Positions 26,113-35,268 are shown, counted from the stretch's first letter. The stretch: DNA of 41,794 bases from Firmicutes bacterium AM31-12AC (GCA_003480425.1 QUJA01000024.1:1-41794), one strand, 5' to 3'. The notes: a model not told the origin generated them from the sequence alone. Numbers and translations are program-made.

Positions 26113-26975
26113 TATTTCTTTAAATAATTAATGACCTTCTCCGTCATTGCATTTTGATATTTCCCTTTTCTCCAGATTACTCCTATTTTCTGTTCAATCG
26201 ATGGAAATACCGGGATTCCAACAAGATCCGGATGGTCTTCCAGCATTGAGCGATATAAAAATGAACCTATTCTTTCTGACTTAATCATATTAATTAATGT
26301 TGTCACTTGACTGGTATTTAAAATAACATGTGGATTTACACCGGCTGCTTTAAATTGTCTAGTCAGTGTCATAACCTGAACGGAATCTGTATTAAACAAA
26401 ATCAATGGTTCTTCTGTCAACATTGTTAGAAGCATCGTACTTTGATTTGCAAGAGGATGATCTTTTGAAACACAAAATAACAAATCCTCTGTATCAATTA
26501 CATGCAGATTACATTTATCAATAGCCGTCTGCTCTGCATTCACAATCGCCAGATCCAGTTTCTCATCCAGCACAAGCTCGCATGCTTTGATTGAACCATA
26601 CTCATATAATCGGAAATCCACTTCCGGAAATTCTTCTCGCAATGAAAGATACATATCAGGCAAATAAATTGTTCCAAGCATCGGCGGAATTCCGATTCTG
26701 ATAGGAGTCACTTGTTTTCTTAATTCATAAAATTCAGAAGTAACCGCATCTGCATGGGCAAGCAACTCTTCTGCACTTTTATAAAATTTTTCTCCTTCTG
26801 GTGTTAATGTCAATTTATTATTGTGTCTATAGAATAAATTGACTCCAAATTCTTCTTCCAACGATTTAATTGCATTTGACACCGATGGCTGAGTTACAAA
26901 TAACTCTTTCGCTGCTTTTGTAATATTATGATATCTTGCCGCCACACAAAAATATTCCAACTGAGTCAATTTCAT
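26109..26975 (-). CDS. LysR-family regulator of the tartrate locus
   Basis: A 288-residue LysR-type regulator. The helix-turn-helix reads QLEYFCVAARYHNITKAAKE, then LFVTQPSVSNAIKSLEEEF, followed by an effector-binding domain (RIGIPPMLGTIYLPD). The start at 26975 is set by AAGGAGG about 10 nt upstream; longer frames exist without a ribosome site. It is divergent from the SLC13-ttdA-ttdB genes, the same regulator-transporter-dehydratase set as TtdR-TtdT-TtdAB of Escherichia coli. I infer activation by tartrate or a related diacid. Confidence 0.88.
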   Translation of the reverse strand: MKLTQLEYFCVAARYHNITKAAKELFVTQPSVSNAIKSLEEEFGVNLFYRHNNKLTLTPEGEKFYKSAEELLAHADAVTSEFYELRKQVTPIRIGIPPMLGTIYLPDMYLSLREEFPEVDFRLYEYGSIKACELVLDEKLDLAIVNAEQTAIDKCNLHVIDTEDLLFCVSKDHPLANQSTMLLTMLTEEPLILFNTDSVQVMTLTRQFKAAGVNPHVILNTSQVTTLINMIKSERIGSFLYRSMLEDHPDLVGIPVFPSIEQKIGVIWRKGKYQNAMTEKVINYLKKY

Positions 26976-27111
26976 CGTACATCCGCCTCCTTCTGACACT
27001 TGATTTTCTTCTTGTTTCATAATGGAAAATCCTTCTTGAACAGTATTCAATATTCTTTATTTTTCTACTTCTTCCATAGTTTTTTCTTATAGTACCATAT
27101 TTTTTTCCAAA

Positions 27112-27140
27112 TGTACATTTTCCAAAACATTTTCTATAAT
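27112..27140 (+). promoter_or_regulatory. Promoter for SLC13-ttdA-ttdB operon
   Basis: TGTACA (27112-27117), 17-nt spacer, perfect TATAAT (27135-27140). The leader of about 110 nt to the start codon contains AAGTAA...TTACTTTTT, a small hairpin with a T run. The poor -35 box fits activator dependence. Confidence 0.5.
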
Positions 27141-27255
27141 ACAGTCATAACAAATAAGTAATCCAAACGGCCGGAAGTAAATTACTTTTTGGTGTAACAT
27201 AACTGAATTAATCAGTCACAAAAGAAAAAGTTAATAAAGGATTGGAGGAAAATAT

Positions 27256-28521
27256 ATGAGTCCCTCAACAATAACTCTTCTGTTTCTCCTATTTGCGGTA
27301 ATCATGTTCGTACTAGAAAAGATTCCGCTTGGAGTAACATCGATGATTGTCTGTATCGGCTTAGTAGTAACTGGGGTTTTAGACATAAAGACAGCCTTTG
27401 CAGGATTCATTGACAGCAATGTTATTCTCTTCGTAGCAATGTTTATCGTAGGCGGTGCATTATTTGAAACCGGTATGGCTAACAAAGTCGGTGGGATTGT
27501 TACAAAATTTGCTAAATCAGAACGAATGCTGATTATTGCGATCATGGTAATTGTAGGTTTAATGAGCGGTGTTCTTTCCAACACTGGTACAGCTGCTGTA
27601 CTCATTCCGGTTGTAATCGGAATTGCAGCCAAATCCGGATACAAAAGATCCAGACTTTTAATGCCACTTGTATTTGCAGCTGCTATGGGAGGTAACCTTT
27701 CACTGATTGGTGCTCCGGGAAATCTGATTGCACAAAGTGCACTGGAAGAAATAAATCTTCAGTTTGGCTTCTTTGAATATGCAATCGTCGGATTGCCTAT
27801 TCTTATAGCAGGAATTATTTTTTATGCAACAATTGGATATAAACTGCTGCCAAGTCATGATGTAAAAGATGATGGTGCCTTTGACACTACAAAAGATTTC
27901 AGCAATGTTCCAAAATGGAAACAGTGGCTTTCTTTAATTATTTTGGTACTTACATTACTTGCTATGATCTTCGAGAGTAAAATCGGCATTAAGCTTTGTA
28001 TCTCTGGTGGAATCGGGGCACTGCTTCTGATTCTCACAGGTGTTATTTCTGAAAAAGATGCATTAAATTCTATTGATTTAAAAACCATCTTCCTGTTCGG
28101 AGGTACACTTTCTCTTGCATCTGCACTACAAGAAACAGGTGCCGGTGAAGTAATTGCAAATAAAGTAATCGGAGCTCTTGGAGCAAATCCTTCTCCGTAT
28201 GTATTGACATTTGTAGTATTTTTGCTGTGCTGTATCATGACTAACTTTATGTCAAACACAGCAACAACCGCACTGATGGTTCCTATCTGTCTCTCCATCG
28301 CAGAAGGTATGGGAGCAGATCCAAGAGCCGTATTAATGGCATGTGTAATCGGTGGTTCCTGCGCATATGCAACACCAATCGGTATGCCGGCCAACACAAT
28401 GGTAGTTGGTGCCGGTGGATACAAATTTATGGACTATGTAAAATCTGGATTCCCATTGATCATCATTGCAACAATTATCAGCATGATCATTCTTCCGATT
28501 GCATTCCCATTTTTCCCGTGA
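27256..28521 (+). CDS. SLC13/DASS-family anion permease (probable tartrate/dicarboxylate)
   Basis: A 421-residue, strongly hydrophobic permease with about 11 membrane segments. The two inverted-repeat SNT motifs that bind Na+ and substrate carboxylate in this superfamily are present: LSNTGTAAVLIPVVIG and MSNTATTALMVPICLS. Each is followed by the pattern GGNLSLIGAPGNLIAQ or GGSCAYATPIGMPANTMV. It is co-oriented with ttdA and ttdB, so I infer import of L-tartrate (possibly by exchange with a product such as succinate, as for E. coli TtdT). GGAGG lies 7 nt before the ATG. Confidence 0.87.
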   Translation: MSPSTITLLFLLFAVIMFVLEKIPLGVTSMIVCIGLVVTGVLDIKTAFAGFIDSNVILFVAMFIVGGALFETGMANKVGGIVTKFAKSERMLIIAIMVIVGLMSGVLSNTGTAAVLIPVVIGIAAKSGYKRSRLLMPLVFAAAMGGNLSLIGAPGNLIAQSALEEINLQFGFFEYAIVGLPILIAGIIFYATIGYKLLPSHDVKDDGAFDTTKDFSNVPKWKQWLSLIILVLTLLAMIFESKIGIKLCISGGIGALLLILTGVISEKDALNSIDLKTIFLFGGTLSLASALQETGAGEVIANKVIGALGANPSPYVLTFVVFLLCCIMTNFMSNTATTALMVPICLSIAEGMGADPRAVLMACVIGGSCAYATPIGMPANTMVVGAGGYKFMDYVKSGFPLIIIATIISMIILPIAFPFFP

Positions 28522-28590
28522 TATATCACCGGAAATATCAATTAATTACTTTAGTAACACTTTAATTTTTTTATTCAAGGAGGCAAAATA

Positions 28591-29490
28591 ATGGATAAAC
28601 AAGCACAGGTTGAGCAACTTACCACTTATATGGCGAATTTCGTTTCATATATCGGCAAAGTACTCCCAGATGACATCAAAGCAAAAATTAACGAACTTGC
28701 AGAAAAAGAGGATAGTCCACTTTCAAAAGTAATCTATCAGACAATGCAGAAGAATCAGGTTCTTGCACAGGAACTCAACAGACCAAGCTGTCAGGATACT
28801 GGTGTGTTACAGTTCTGGGTAAAATGTGGAACAAACTTCCCACTTATCAATGAACTGGAAGGTTTATTAAAAGAAGCTGTTGTAAAAGCTACTTTTGAAG
28901 CACCTCTTCGCCATAACAGTGTTGAAACTTTTGATGAATATAACACAGGTAAAAATGTAGGAAAAGGAACTCCAACTGTATTTTGGGATATCGTACCAAA
29001 CAGTGATAAATGCGAAATTTATTCTTACATGGCAGGTGGCGGATGTACACTTCCGGGCAAAGCTATGGTTCTTATGCCAGGTGAAGGTTATGAAGGAGTT
29101 ACAAAATTTGTCCTAGATGTTATGACATCATACGGACTGAATGCATGTCCTCCACTTCTTGTAGGTGTTGGTGTTGCAACTTCAGTGGAAACTGCTGCAT
29201 TGCTCTCTAAGAAAGCTCTTATGAGACCACTTGGAAGCCATAATGAAAATGAACGTGCTGCTTCCATGGAAAAACTTTTGGAAGACGGAATCAACTCTAT
29301 CGGCCTTGGACCTCAGGGAATGGGTGGAAAATACTCTGTTATGGGTGTTCATATTGAAAATACAGCAAGACATCCATCCACAATCGGTGTTGCTGTAAAC
29401 GTTGGTTGCTGGTCACACAGACGTGGACACATCATTTTCGATAAGGATCTTAACTACACAATCACAACACATTCGGGGGTGACTTTATAA
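28591..29490 (+). CDS. ttdA: L(+)-tartrate dehydratase, alpha subunit
   Basis: A 299-residue iron-sulfur subunit of the class I fumarase/tartrate dehydratase family. Cluster cysteines lie in RPSCQDTG (C67), [12 protein letters not shown] and [10 protein letters not shown]. Conserved blocks [32 protein letters not shown] and [19 protein letters not shown] match what I recall of E. coli TtdA (303 residues). Clostridial fumarase alpha chains are about 280 residues and differ at the N-terminus. The enzyme converts L-tartrate to oxaloacetate. AAGGAGG precedes the ATG. The stop overlaps the ttdB start (TAATG). Confidence 0.88.
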   Translation: MDKQAQVEQLTTYMANFVSYIGKVLPDDIKAKINELAEKEDSPLSKVIYQTMQKNQVLAQELNRPSCQDTGVLQFWVKCGTNFPLINELEGLLKEAVVKATFEAPLRHNSVETFDEYNTGKNVGKGTPTVFWDIVPNSDKCEIYSYMAGGGCTLPGKAMVLMPGEGYEGVTKFVLDVMTSYGLNACPPLLVGVGVATSVETAALLSKKALMRPLGSHNENERAASMEKLLEDGINSIGLGPQGMGGKYSVMGVHIENTARHPSTIGVAVNVGCWSHRRGHIIFDKDLNYTITTHSGVTL

Positions 29491-30116
29491 TGTTAGAAAT
29501 AAAAGATGGAAAGAAAATTTTAACTACACCAATCTCTGCTGAAGACCTCGCAGATATCCATGTTGGAGATATCATTTATCTTAACGGAAGCATGACAACA
29601 TGCCGTGACGTTGCTCACAGACGTCTTGTTGAAGAAGGAAGAGAACTTCCTGTTGATGTAAAAGATGCAGCTATTTTCCATGCCGGGCCAATCATCCGTC
29701 CTCTGGAAAATGATAAATTTGAAATGGTTTCTGTCGGACCAACAACAAGTATGCGTATGGAAAAATTCGAATATGAATTTGTAAAGGAATCAGGAGTACG
29801 TGTAATTATCGGTAAAGGTGGTATGAAAGAAAACACAGAACGTGCATGTAAAGAATTTGGCGCTATCCACTGTGTATTTCCTGCCGGAAATGCCGTAGTT
29901 GCTGCTACAGAGGTTGAAGAAATCGTAGATGCTCAGTGGCGTGATCTTGGAATGCCTGAGACACTCTGGCACTGCCGTGTAAAAGAGTTCGGACCTTTAA
30001 TCGTATCTATTGATACAGAAGGACGCAATCTCTTTGAAGAAAACAAAGTCGTTTTCAATGAAAGAAAAGAAAAAGCGATCGAAGAGATCTGCAAACACGT
30101 AAGCTTTATCAAATAA
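29490..30116 (+). CDS. ttdB: L(+)-tartrate dehydratase, beta subunit
   Basis: A 208-residue beta subunit. Family blocks are [63 protein letters not shown] and [15 protein letters not shown]. These match my recollection of E. coli TtdB (201 residues), including the C-terminal [11 protein letters not shown]. Fumarase beta chains of Clostridia are shorter (about 185). The start codon overlaps the ttdA stop by one base, and GGGGGTG inside ttdA serves as ribosome site, so the subunits are translationally coupled. Confidence 0.88.
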   Translation: MLEIKDGKKILTTPISAEDLADIHVGDIIYLNGSMTTCRDVAHRRLVEEGRELPVDVKDAAIFHAGPIIRPLENDKFEMVSVGPTTSMRMEKFEYEFVKESGVRVIIGKGGMKENTERACKEFGAIHCVFPAGNAVVAATEVEEIVDAQWRDLGMPETLWHCRVKEFGPLIVSIDTEGRNLFEENKVVFNERKEKAIEEICKHVSFIK

Positions 30117-30155
30117 TTTAGTAAGTATAAACCCAAAATTTTTGCCCTTATAGAT

Positions 30156-30255
30156 AAAAGACCATACATAAGATATAGAACGTATGACTCAACTGCCATG
30201 ACATACCGCCTATAAAGAAGTGCTTGCAACTTCGTTTCTTATGTATGGTCCTTTT
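30156..30255. terminator. Long-stem bidirectional terminator with structured loop
   Basis: A 14-bp perfect stem, 30160-30173 with 30237-30250, separates convergent ttdB and the alcohol dehydrogenase gene. AAAA precedes it and CTTTTATTT follows it, so it can terminate both ways. The 63-nt loop holds a second hairpin GAAGT/ACTTC (about 30217-30233). Confidence 0.65.
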
Positions 30256-30257
30256 AT

Positions 30258-31430
30258 TTACATATTTTCTTTGCTATCATCGTATAACTGATTTACAAAT
30301 CGGCTAAACTCTGATTTTTTCCACACAACCGGCACCGGATACAAAGGATTTCCCTCTTTCTCTGCCCACCTGGCAATCTTTGAAATATCCTTTTTCTGAA
30401 TCATATCCGGATACTTTGGAATCCCCATATTTTCGTTCATCTTATCAATCCATTGAAGAAATGCCTCTGCCTTTGACTGTGTGCCAGCATCCTCTGCTTC
30501 GATACCGCAGACATCACATAGCTCCGCTAATTTTTCATGCACAGCACTTCCATATGCCCTCATAACCTGCGTCAGTAACATCGCCATCGCCAATCCATGG
30601 GGGACATCATATAGTCCACTTAACGTATGACCTATTGCATGAACATATCCTACACTCCCTCTTGTAAATGCTCTTCCTGCATAAAATGCCGCCTGCTGCA
30701 TCTTCTGTCTGGCTGTCAGATTCTCTCCATCCTGATACGCTGTATACAAATTGTCATAAATATATTTTACAGCCTGCCTACATAAATCTCGTTCAAATTC
30801 TGTATTATATTTATCATTCGTATATGCTTCTACTGCATGACATAACGCGTCCATTCCCGTTGCTGCTGTAACAGAAGATGGTAATGCAACTGTCAGTTTC
30901 GGATCTAAGATGACCATCTTCGGCATCAGACATAAATCGTTAATTGCTGCTTTATGATGTGTTTTCTCTTCTGTTATCACTGCCGCGATGGTAGTCTCTG
31001 AACCACTTCCGGCGGTTGTCGGAACTGCAATAAATAATGGAATCGGTCTTAATACCTTAAATACCCCCTGCAATTGTCTTATTGATTTCCTTGGACGTGC
31101 TATTCTCGCACCGATTGCTTTTGCGCAATCCATTGGAGAACCCCCGCCGACTGCAACAATACAACTACACTTTTCTCGCTTAAATATCTCTACACCGCGC
31201 TCTACTTCCGTATCTACCGGATTCTGTAAAATATCATCAAAAATATAATATGACAAATTTTCCTGCTGCAATCCTTTTTCTAATTCATCCAACAGCCCTC
31301 GTTTATGAATGTTAGGTCCTGTCACGATTAAAACATTAGACAGCTTCTTTTTCTTTAAAAACTCTGGAAGCTGCAAAATAGATCCCGCGCCTTTTAATAT
31401 CTTTGGCATACGCCAAGGAATTATATACAT
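30258..31430 (-). CDS. Iron-containing alcohol dehydrogenase
   Basis: A group III metal-dependent alcohol dehydrogenase of about 390 residues. The N-terminal NAD(P)-binding region has VAVGGGSPMDCAKAIG and VPTTAGSGSETT. The helical metal-binding region has TGMDALCHAVEAY, YVHAIGHTLSGLYDVPHG, supplying the iron ligands. It reduces aldehydes or oxidises alcohols; substrate not predictable. Start: ATG at 31442 lacks a ribosome site, whereas ATG at 31430 follows GAAGG and gives the usual N-terminus, so the latter is chosen with moderate confidence. An inverted repeat at 31510-31522 lies upstream. Confidence 0.88.
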   Translation of the reverse strand: MYIIPWRMPKILKGAGSILQLPEFLKKKKLSNVLIVTGPNIHKRGLLDELEKGLQQENLSYYIFDDILQNPVDTEVERGVEIFKREKCSCIVAVGGGSPMDCAKAIGARIARPRKSIRQLQGVFKVLRPIPLFIAVPTTAGSGSETTIAAVITEEKTHHKAAINDLCLMPKMVILDPKLTVALPSSVTAATGMDALCHAVEAYTNDKYNTEFERDLCRQAVKYIYDNLYTAYQDGENLTARQKMQQAAFYAGRAFTRGSVGYVHAIGHTLSGLYDVPHGLAMAMLLTQVMRAYGSAVHEKLAELCDVCGIEAEDAGTQSKAEAFLQWIDKMNENMGIPKYPDMIQKKDISKIARWAEKEGNPLYPVPVVWKKSEFSRFVNQLYDDSKENM

Positions 31431-31509
31431 TGCAGCCTTCATACAATTTTGATATATGCGACAGTATATTTTTGTGAAATTGATAAGTCACATCCCCCTT
31501 CTTTTTTTG

Positions 31510-31522
31510 CTCTATCCTAGAG
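31510..31522. promoter_or_regulatory. CTCTA-TCC-TAGAG inverted repeat upstream of alcohol dehydrogenase
   Basis: A 13-bp interrupted palindrome in the intergenic region, about 80 nt from the dehydrogenase start. AGAGTAAAC-like palindromes are typical of MerR-family (AdhR-like) operators at aldehyde-responsive genes. No MerR gene is in the window, so this is tentative. Confidence 0.3.
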
Positions 31523-31620
31523 TAAACATTTATGTTAATATCATACGCTATAAAGAAGGGAGACGGCAACCGGATTTCCTGCCTTATGCAATAAAAGAGT
31601 TTACGTTATTGTTAAAAAAT

Positions 31621-33135
31621 TTATATAGAATCGTTCCAATTCATCCTTCCATATCTCAGTGCCATTCCATAAATCTCTTTCTGCAGCTTAACAGACAATT
31701 GTCTTGTGTTAATTCTCCATTTCCAGTTCTTTCCAACTGTCGATGGCGTATTGATACGGCTCTTGTTATCCAGTCCTAAATAATCCTGCATCGGAATCAC
31801 ACAGAGTTTTGCACTACTTCTCATAATCAGGCTAATGAAAGACTTGTATAATTCCTTGTCCGGTGTTGCCTGATCACAAAGATATTCTCTTGCAAGTTTC
31901 TGTTCATCCTTCGTAATACTGCTCCACCATCCAACGATTGTCTCGTTATCATGAGTTCCCGTATATGCGACACTATTTACCGGATAATTATGTGGCAAAT
32001 AATCATTCGCACATCCAGAATCTCTGGAATCAAATGCAAACTCCAGAACTTTCATTCCAGGAAATCCGCTGTCTCTTACCATATCTCGTACAGAATCCGT
32101 TACATAACCCAAATCTTCTGCAATGACTGGTTTCCATCCAAGTGCCTGCTCTACTTTACGGAACAAGTCAATTCCCGGTCCTTTTTCCCAATGTCCGCCA
32201 ATCGCATTTTCTGCTTCATACGGAATAGAAAAATATTCGTCAAACCCACGGAAATGGTCAATACGTACGACATCATACATATTGAACACATAGCGAAGTC
32301 TTGAAATCCACCATTCGTAACCGGTGCTTCTATGATAATCCCATCGATATAACGGATTTCCCCACAACTGTCCTGTTGCCGAAAATCCATCCGGCGGGCA
32401 TCCTGCTACTGCTACCGGAACATTTTCAGAATCTAACTGAAACAGTTCTGGATGTGCCCATGCATCAGCACTATCCATCGCAACATAAATCGGAATGTCT
32501 CCAATAATTTTAATACCTTTGCTGTTCGCATAATTCTTCAGCTTCATCCATTGTTCATGAAATTTAAACTGCATATACTGTTGAAATTCGATATCGTAAT
32601 AGAGTTCTTCCCTGTAATAGTCCATTGCATTATTCCAACGAAGTCTGATATCCTCTGCCCACTTCGTCCACTCTACATCATCAAATCTTGCCTTTACTGC
32701 CATAAATAATGCATAATCTGCCAGCCACCAGTTATTTTCTGCAACAAATTTCTGGTAATCCGGATTCTCGCTGATATTACTTCTCTCATATGCTTTTCGA
32801 AGCAATGGGTAGCGTCCTTTATAAATTTTCTCGTAGTCTACTTTATTTTTTGTTGTTCCCCAATTTACTTTATCGCACTCTTCACGAGTCAGCACTTTTT
32901 CCTCAATCAGCTCATCCAGACTGATAAAATATGGATTCCCTGCAAATGTAGAAAAAGACTGATACGGTGAATCTCCGTAACTGGTCGGACCAAGCGGAAG
33001 TATCTGCCAGTAACTCTGTCCGGCTTCCTTCAACCAATCTACAAATTCATATGCACTTTTTGAAAAACATCCAATGCCGTATTCAGATGGCAAACTACTG
33101 ATTGGCATTAAAATACCTGCTGCTCTTTCATTCAT
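31621..33135 (-). CDS. malQ: 4-alpha-glucanotransferase (amylomaltase)
   Basis: A complete GH77 enzyme of 504 residues that transfers alpha-1,4-glucan segments, used in maltodextrin and glycogen metabolism. Motifs: N-terminal GILMPISSLPSEYGIG, SPYQSFSTFAGNPYFI, nucleophile region VRIDHFRGFDEY, acid/base region PVIAEDLGYVT and transition-state region YTGTHDNETIVGWW. AAAGGGAG precedes the ATG. It is separated by 31 nt from a truncated nuclease-fold gene and is probably transcribed from the LacI-controlled promoter at 33536-33564. Confidence 0.95.
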   Translation of the reverse strand: MNERAAGILMPISSLPSEYGIGCFSKSAYEFVDWLKEAGQSYWQILPLGPTSYGDSPYQSFSTFAGNPYFISLDELIEEKVLTREECDKVNWGTTKNKVDYEKIYKGRYPLLRKAYERSNISENPDYQKFVAENNWWLADYALFMAVKARFDDVEWTKWAEDIRLRWNNAMDYYREELYYDIEFQQYMQFKFHEQWMKLKNYANSKGIKIIGDIPIYVAMDSADAWAHPELFQLDSENVPVAVAGCPPDGFSATGQLWGNPLYRWDYHRSTGYEWWISRLRYVFNMYDVVRIDHFRGFDEYFSIPYEAENAIGGHWEKGPGIDLFRKVEQALGWKPVIAEDLGYVTDSVRDMVRDSGFPGMKVLEFAFDSRDSGCANDYLPHNYPVNSVAYTGTHDNETIVGWWSSITKDEQKLAREYLCDQATPDKELYKSFISLIMRSSAKLCVIPMQDYLGLDNKSRINTPSTVGKNWKWRINTRQLSVKLQKEIYGMALRYGRMNWNDSI

Positions 33136-33166
33136 TTTTAATCTCCCTTTCTTTTAAAACCTTTAA

Positions 33167-33523
33167 TTAAACTTCTATCATGACTCCATAGTGATCGGAT
33201 ACAACCGGATAAACCTTTCCATTACAAACAACCTTTGATGAATGAACTTGTTTCTCCTGATTACAGAAAATATAATCGAGTCTCTTTTCATTTTTCAGAT
33301 TGCTTCTGCCATCGGATTCACGCCAGCCATCAATTTCTTCTTCCACCGTAATGCCGTCATCCTTTTCTTCTGCTAATACATATGTATCCTTCCATCCACT
33401 GTTACAGATTAGTTCGTAACCTTCCCCTTTTATATTATCCAGACTGTTAAAATCTCCCATAAGCCATATTGTACTCTCTGCAAATTCTGCATCACTAAGT
33501 ACCTGTTGCATCTTTTTATGCAA
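33167..33523 (-). pseudogene. 5'-truncated endonuclease/exonuclease/phosphatase-family gene
   Basis: The frame encodes only the C-terminal about 115 residues of an EEP-fold protein, normally about 250. The metal/catalytic motifs MGDFNSL and the final SDHYG are intact, and KRLDYIFCN is visible between them. The N-terminal half with its Asn and Glu ligands is missing. The frame opens with a TTG inside a LacI-type operator, and no ribosome site lies before it or before the ATG at 33511. The deletion endpoint coincides with the malQ promoter, so the fragment is now an untranslated part of the malQ leader. Confidence 0.75.
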
Positions 33524-33564
33524 CCGTTTGCATTAATTATAGTCAGAATTTTATGATATTTCAA
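33519..33564 (-). promoter_or_regulatory. malQ promoter with LacI-type operator
   Basis: Minus strand: TTGAAA (33559-33564), 17-nt spacer, perfect TATAAT (33536-33541). Downstream, over the expected transcription start, lies TGCAAACGGTTGCA (33519-33532), a classic LacI-family operator with central CG. The LacI-family gene at 33835 is divergent. Confidence 0.75.
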
Positions 33565-33731
33565 TTCTATTTTCTAATATCGCATTGCTTTCTCTTTTTT
33601 CCACAATTTACCATTCTTGTTTTTGTGCATTTTTCTAGTTTCATTTTTGTTGTTTTGAAATATCATACAATTTATTATCTATGCTTTTGTTACTATTGCT
33701 CAACATTTCCGTCTTTTCATTTTCAGCTCTT

Positions 33732-33765
33732 TTGCATAACTCATGCAATTTCTTATGCAATGCAT
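33732..33765. promoter_or_regulatory. Two palindromes upstream of lacI-type gene
   Basis: TTGCAT-N5-ATGCAA (33732-33748) and ATGCA-A-TGCAT (33755-33765), the second touching the -35 box of the regulator promoter. Both share TGCA cores with the malQ operator. This suggests autoregulation and possibly DNA looping over the intergenic region. Confidence 0.5.
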
Positions 33766-33794
33766 TTGACATTACTATTTTCTTTCTTTAAAAT
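33766..33794 (+). promoter_or_regulatory. Promoter for LacI-family regulator
   Basis: Perfect TTGACA (33766-33771), 17-nt spacer, TAAAAT (33789-33794), 40 nt before the start codon. The rest of 33565-33731 is AT-rich with no gene seen. Confidence 0.7.
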
Positions 33795-33834
33795 ACTATT
33801 TATAACTTATACATGAAAACGAAAGGCTTTATTT

Positions 33835-34863
33835 ATGACAGTGACAATTAAAGATGTGGCAGCTTTGGCAGGTGTATCTCCTTCTACAGTATCCAGAACC
33901 TGTAAAAATAACCCTTCTATCAGCAATGAAACAAAAGAAAAGGTTCGAAAAGCAATGCTCGAACTTGGATATGAACCAAATTTCCAAGCTAGTAACCTTG
34001 CTTCTCAAAATTCACGAACAATAGGGATTATCCTTCCTGCGTCTGCACGTGAAGTATACGAAAACTCATTTTATCTTGAAGCAGTTCGCGGCGTCAGTCA
34101 TTACTGTAACCAAAAACAATACATGACAACAATTGTAACCGGACAGGACGAAAACGAAATATTACAAGCAGTCCGCTCCATGTCGAGAAGTGGCAAAGTA
34201 GATGCGTTTATCGTTCTGTATTCCAGAAAAGATGATCCTGTTATCGACTATTTATTTAATGAAGGATTGCTATACAGTCTGATTGGAAAAGCTACACAAT
34301 ACACAAATCAGAGTATATATATTGATAATGATAATCTGCTGGCAGGGCAGGAAGCAACTGAATACCTCTACCAGCTCGGTCATCGTCGAATTGCATATCT
34401 GGGTGCTGACAGCAATCTCATTTTCTCTGCTGACAGAAAATCCGGTTACCAGCTCGCACTCGCAAAACATGGACTTCCGATGTGGCCTGAATACTGTGTA
34501 GAAGTTGCAAATGTATCACAGAATAATACCGAAGAAATTTCTGCGTTATTATTACAATCTGAACCCCCAACCGCAATTGTAGTAAGTGATGATATTCTTG
34601 CTGTTTCTCTGGAACGAGTATGTCTGCAGAACAAGCTGTCGATTCCGGAAGATTTATCAATCATCTCCTTTAATAATTCATTATTTGCAAGATTGACTTC
34701 TCCACAGCTCACATCCATTGACATCAATTCATGCCAGCTGGGAATTGAAGCAGCCTCACAGATTATTAATCATATTGAAAATCCAGGATTGGTTGCGACA
34801 AAGATTATCGTGCCACATCATTTGATAGAAAGAGACAGTTGCTGTAAGATTTCTGGAGAATAA
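33835..34863 (+). CDS. LacI-family transcriptional regulator (MalR-like)
   Basis: A 342-residue regulator. The N-terminal helix-turn-helix and hinge helix (TIKDVAALAGVSPSTVSRT, then EPNFQASNLAS) precede a periplasmic-binding-protein-like sensor domain (about 60-335) with the typical GHRRIAYLG and TAIVVSDDILA motifs. GAAAGGC lies 8 nt upstream of the ATG. Divergent from malQ. With the TGCAA-type operators on both sides of the intergenic region I infer it represses malQ and itself and responds to a maltodextrin-derived ligand. Confidence 0.9.
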   Translation: MTVTIKDVAALAGVSPSTVSRTCKNNPSISNETKEKVRKAMLELGYEPNFQASNLASQNSRTIGIILPASAREVYENSFYLEAVRGVSHYCNQKQYMTTIVTGQDENEILQAVRSMSRSGKVDAFIVLYSRKDDPVIDYLFNEGLLYSLIGKATQYTNQSIYIDNDNLLAGQEATEYLYQLGHRRIAYLGADSNLIFSADRKSGYQLALAKHGLPMWPEYCVEVANVSQNNTEEISALLLQSEPPTAIVVSDDILAVSLERVCLQNKLSIPEDLSIISFNNSLFARLTSPQLTSIDINSCQLGIEAASQIINHIENPGLVATKIIVPHHLIERDSCCKISGE

Positions 34864-34941
34864 TTTTTCAGATTTTTATGCTCCCCTTATTAGATACACA
34901 TCCTATTAGACTTTGTGGCTTGACCCACATAAGCAAAAATA

Positions 34942-34988
34942 GATAAGAGAGTTTCGATTTGCGTTAATGAAATCAAAACTCTCTTATC
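34942..34988. terminator. Bidirectional terminator between lacI-type gene and ylmC
   Basis: A 13-bp perfect stem (34942-34954/34976-34988) plus 5 more pairs (34956-34960/34970-34974). The minus strand continues into TATTTTTG, so it mainly serves ylmC. Confidence 0.75.
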
Positions 34989-34990
34989 TA

Positions 34991-35245
34991 CTATATTTTC
35001 TTCAAAAACTTTTCTTTCTGAATCTCCACTAATATAATATCGGGACCGATTTTCCTGATACATGCAAATGGGATAATATATTCTGAGTCCACGCCAAATA
35101 TCCCACATACTTTTCCTGGACCTGGAACGATAATTGCTTCTATCTGTCCACTGCACAAGTCAAAATCTATATCTACTACACATCCTAACACCTTACAATC
35201 GCAGGTATTAATTACTTCTTTTTCTCGTAATTCACATATGCGCAT
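34991..35245 (-). CDS. YlmC/YmxH-family sporulation-associated PRC-barrel protein
   Basis: An 84-residue small protein of the YlmC/YmxH type, a PRC-barrel-like fold. N-terminal ICELREKEVINTCDCKVLG and the VPGPGKVCGIFGVDSEYIIPF core match the family, which is widespread in spore-forming Firmicutes and whose exact function is unknown. AGGAG precedes the ATG. It is downstream of a broken gene and ends at a strong terminator. Confidence 0.85.
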   Translation of the reverse strand: MRICELREKEVINTCDCKVLGCVVDIDFDLCSGQIEAIIVPGPGKVCGIFGVDSEYIIPFACIRKIGPDIILVEIQKEKFLKKI

Positions 35246-35268
35246 CGTGTCACTCCTGCATATATCAC

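Noticed and set aside
28591..30116. Annotation as class I fumarate hydratase, two-subunit type
   Set aside because: Subunit lengths, N-terminal sequences and the LysR/SLC13 context match tartrate dehydratase better. Fumarase activity is still possible as a side activity.
31336..31569. 77-codon minus-strand frame upstream of the alcohol dehydrogenase
   Set aside because: It overlaps the start of that gene in another frame and has no ribosome site or family resemblance.
33531..33834. Additional gene in the AT-rich intergenic region upstream of the lacI-type gene
   Set aside because: The open frame 33553-33816 gives a phenylalanine-rich, low-complexity translation without a ribosome site and covers promoters and operators.
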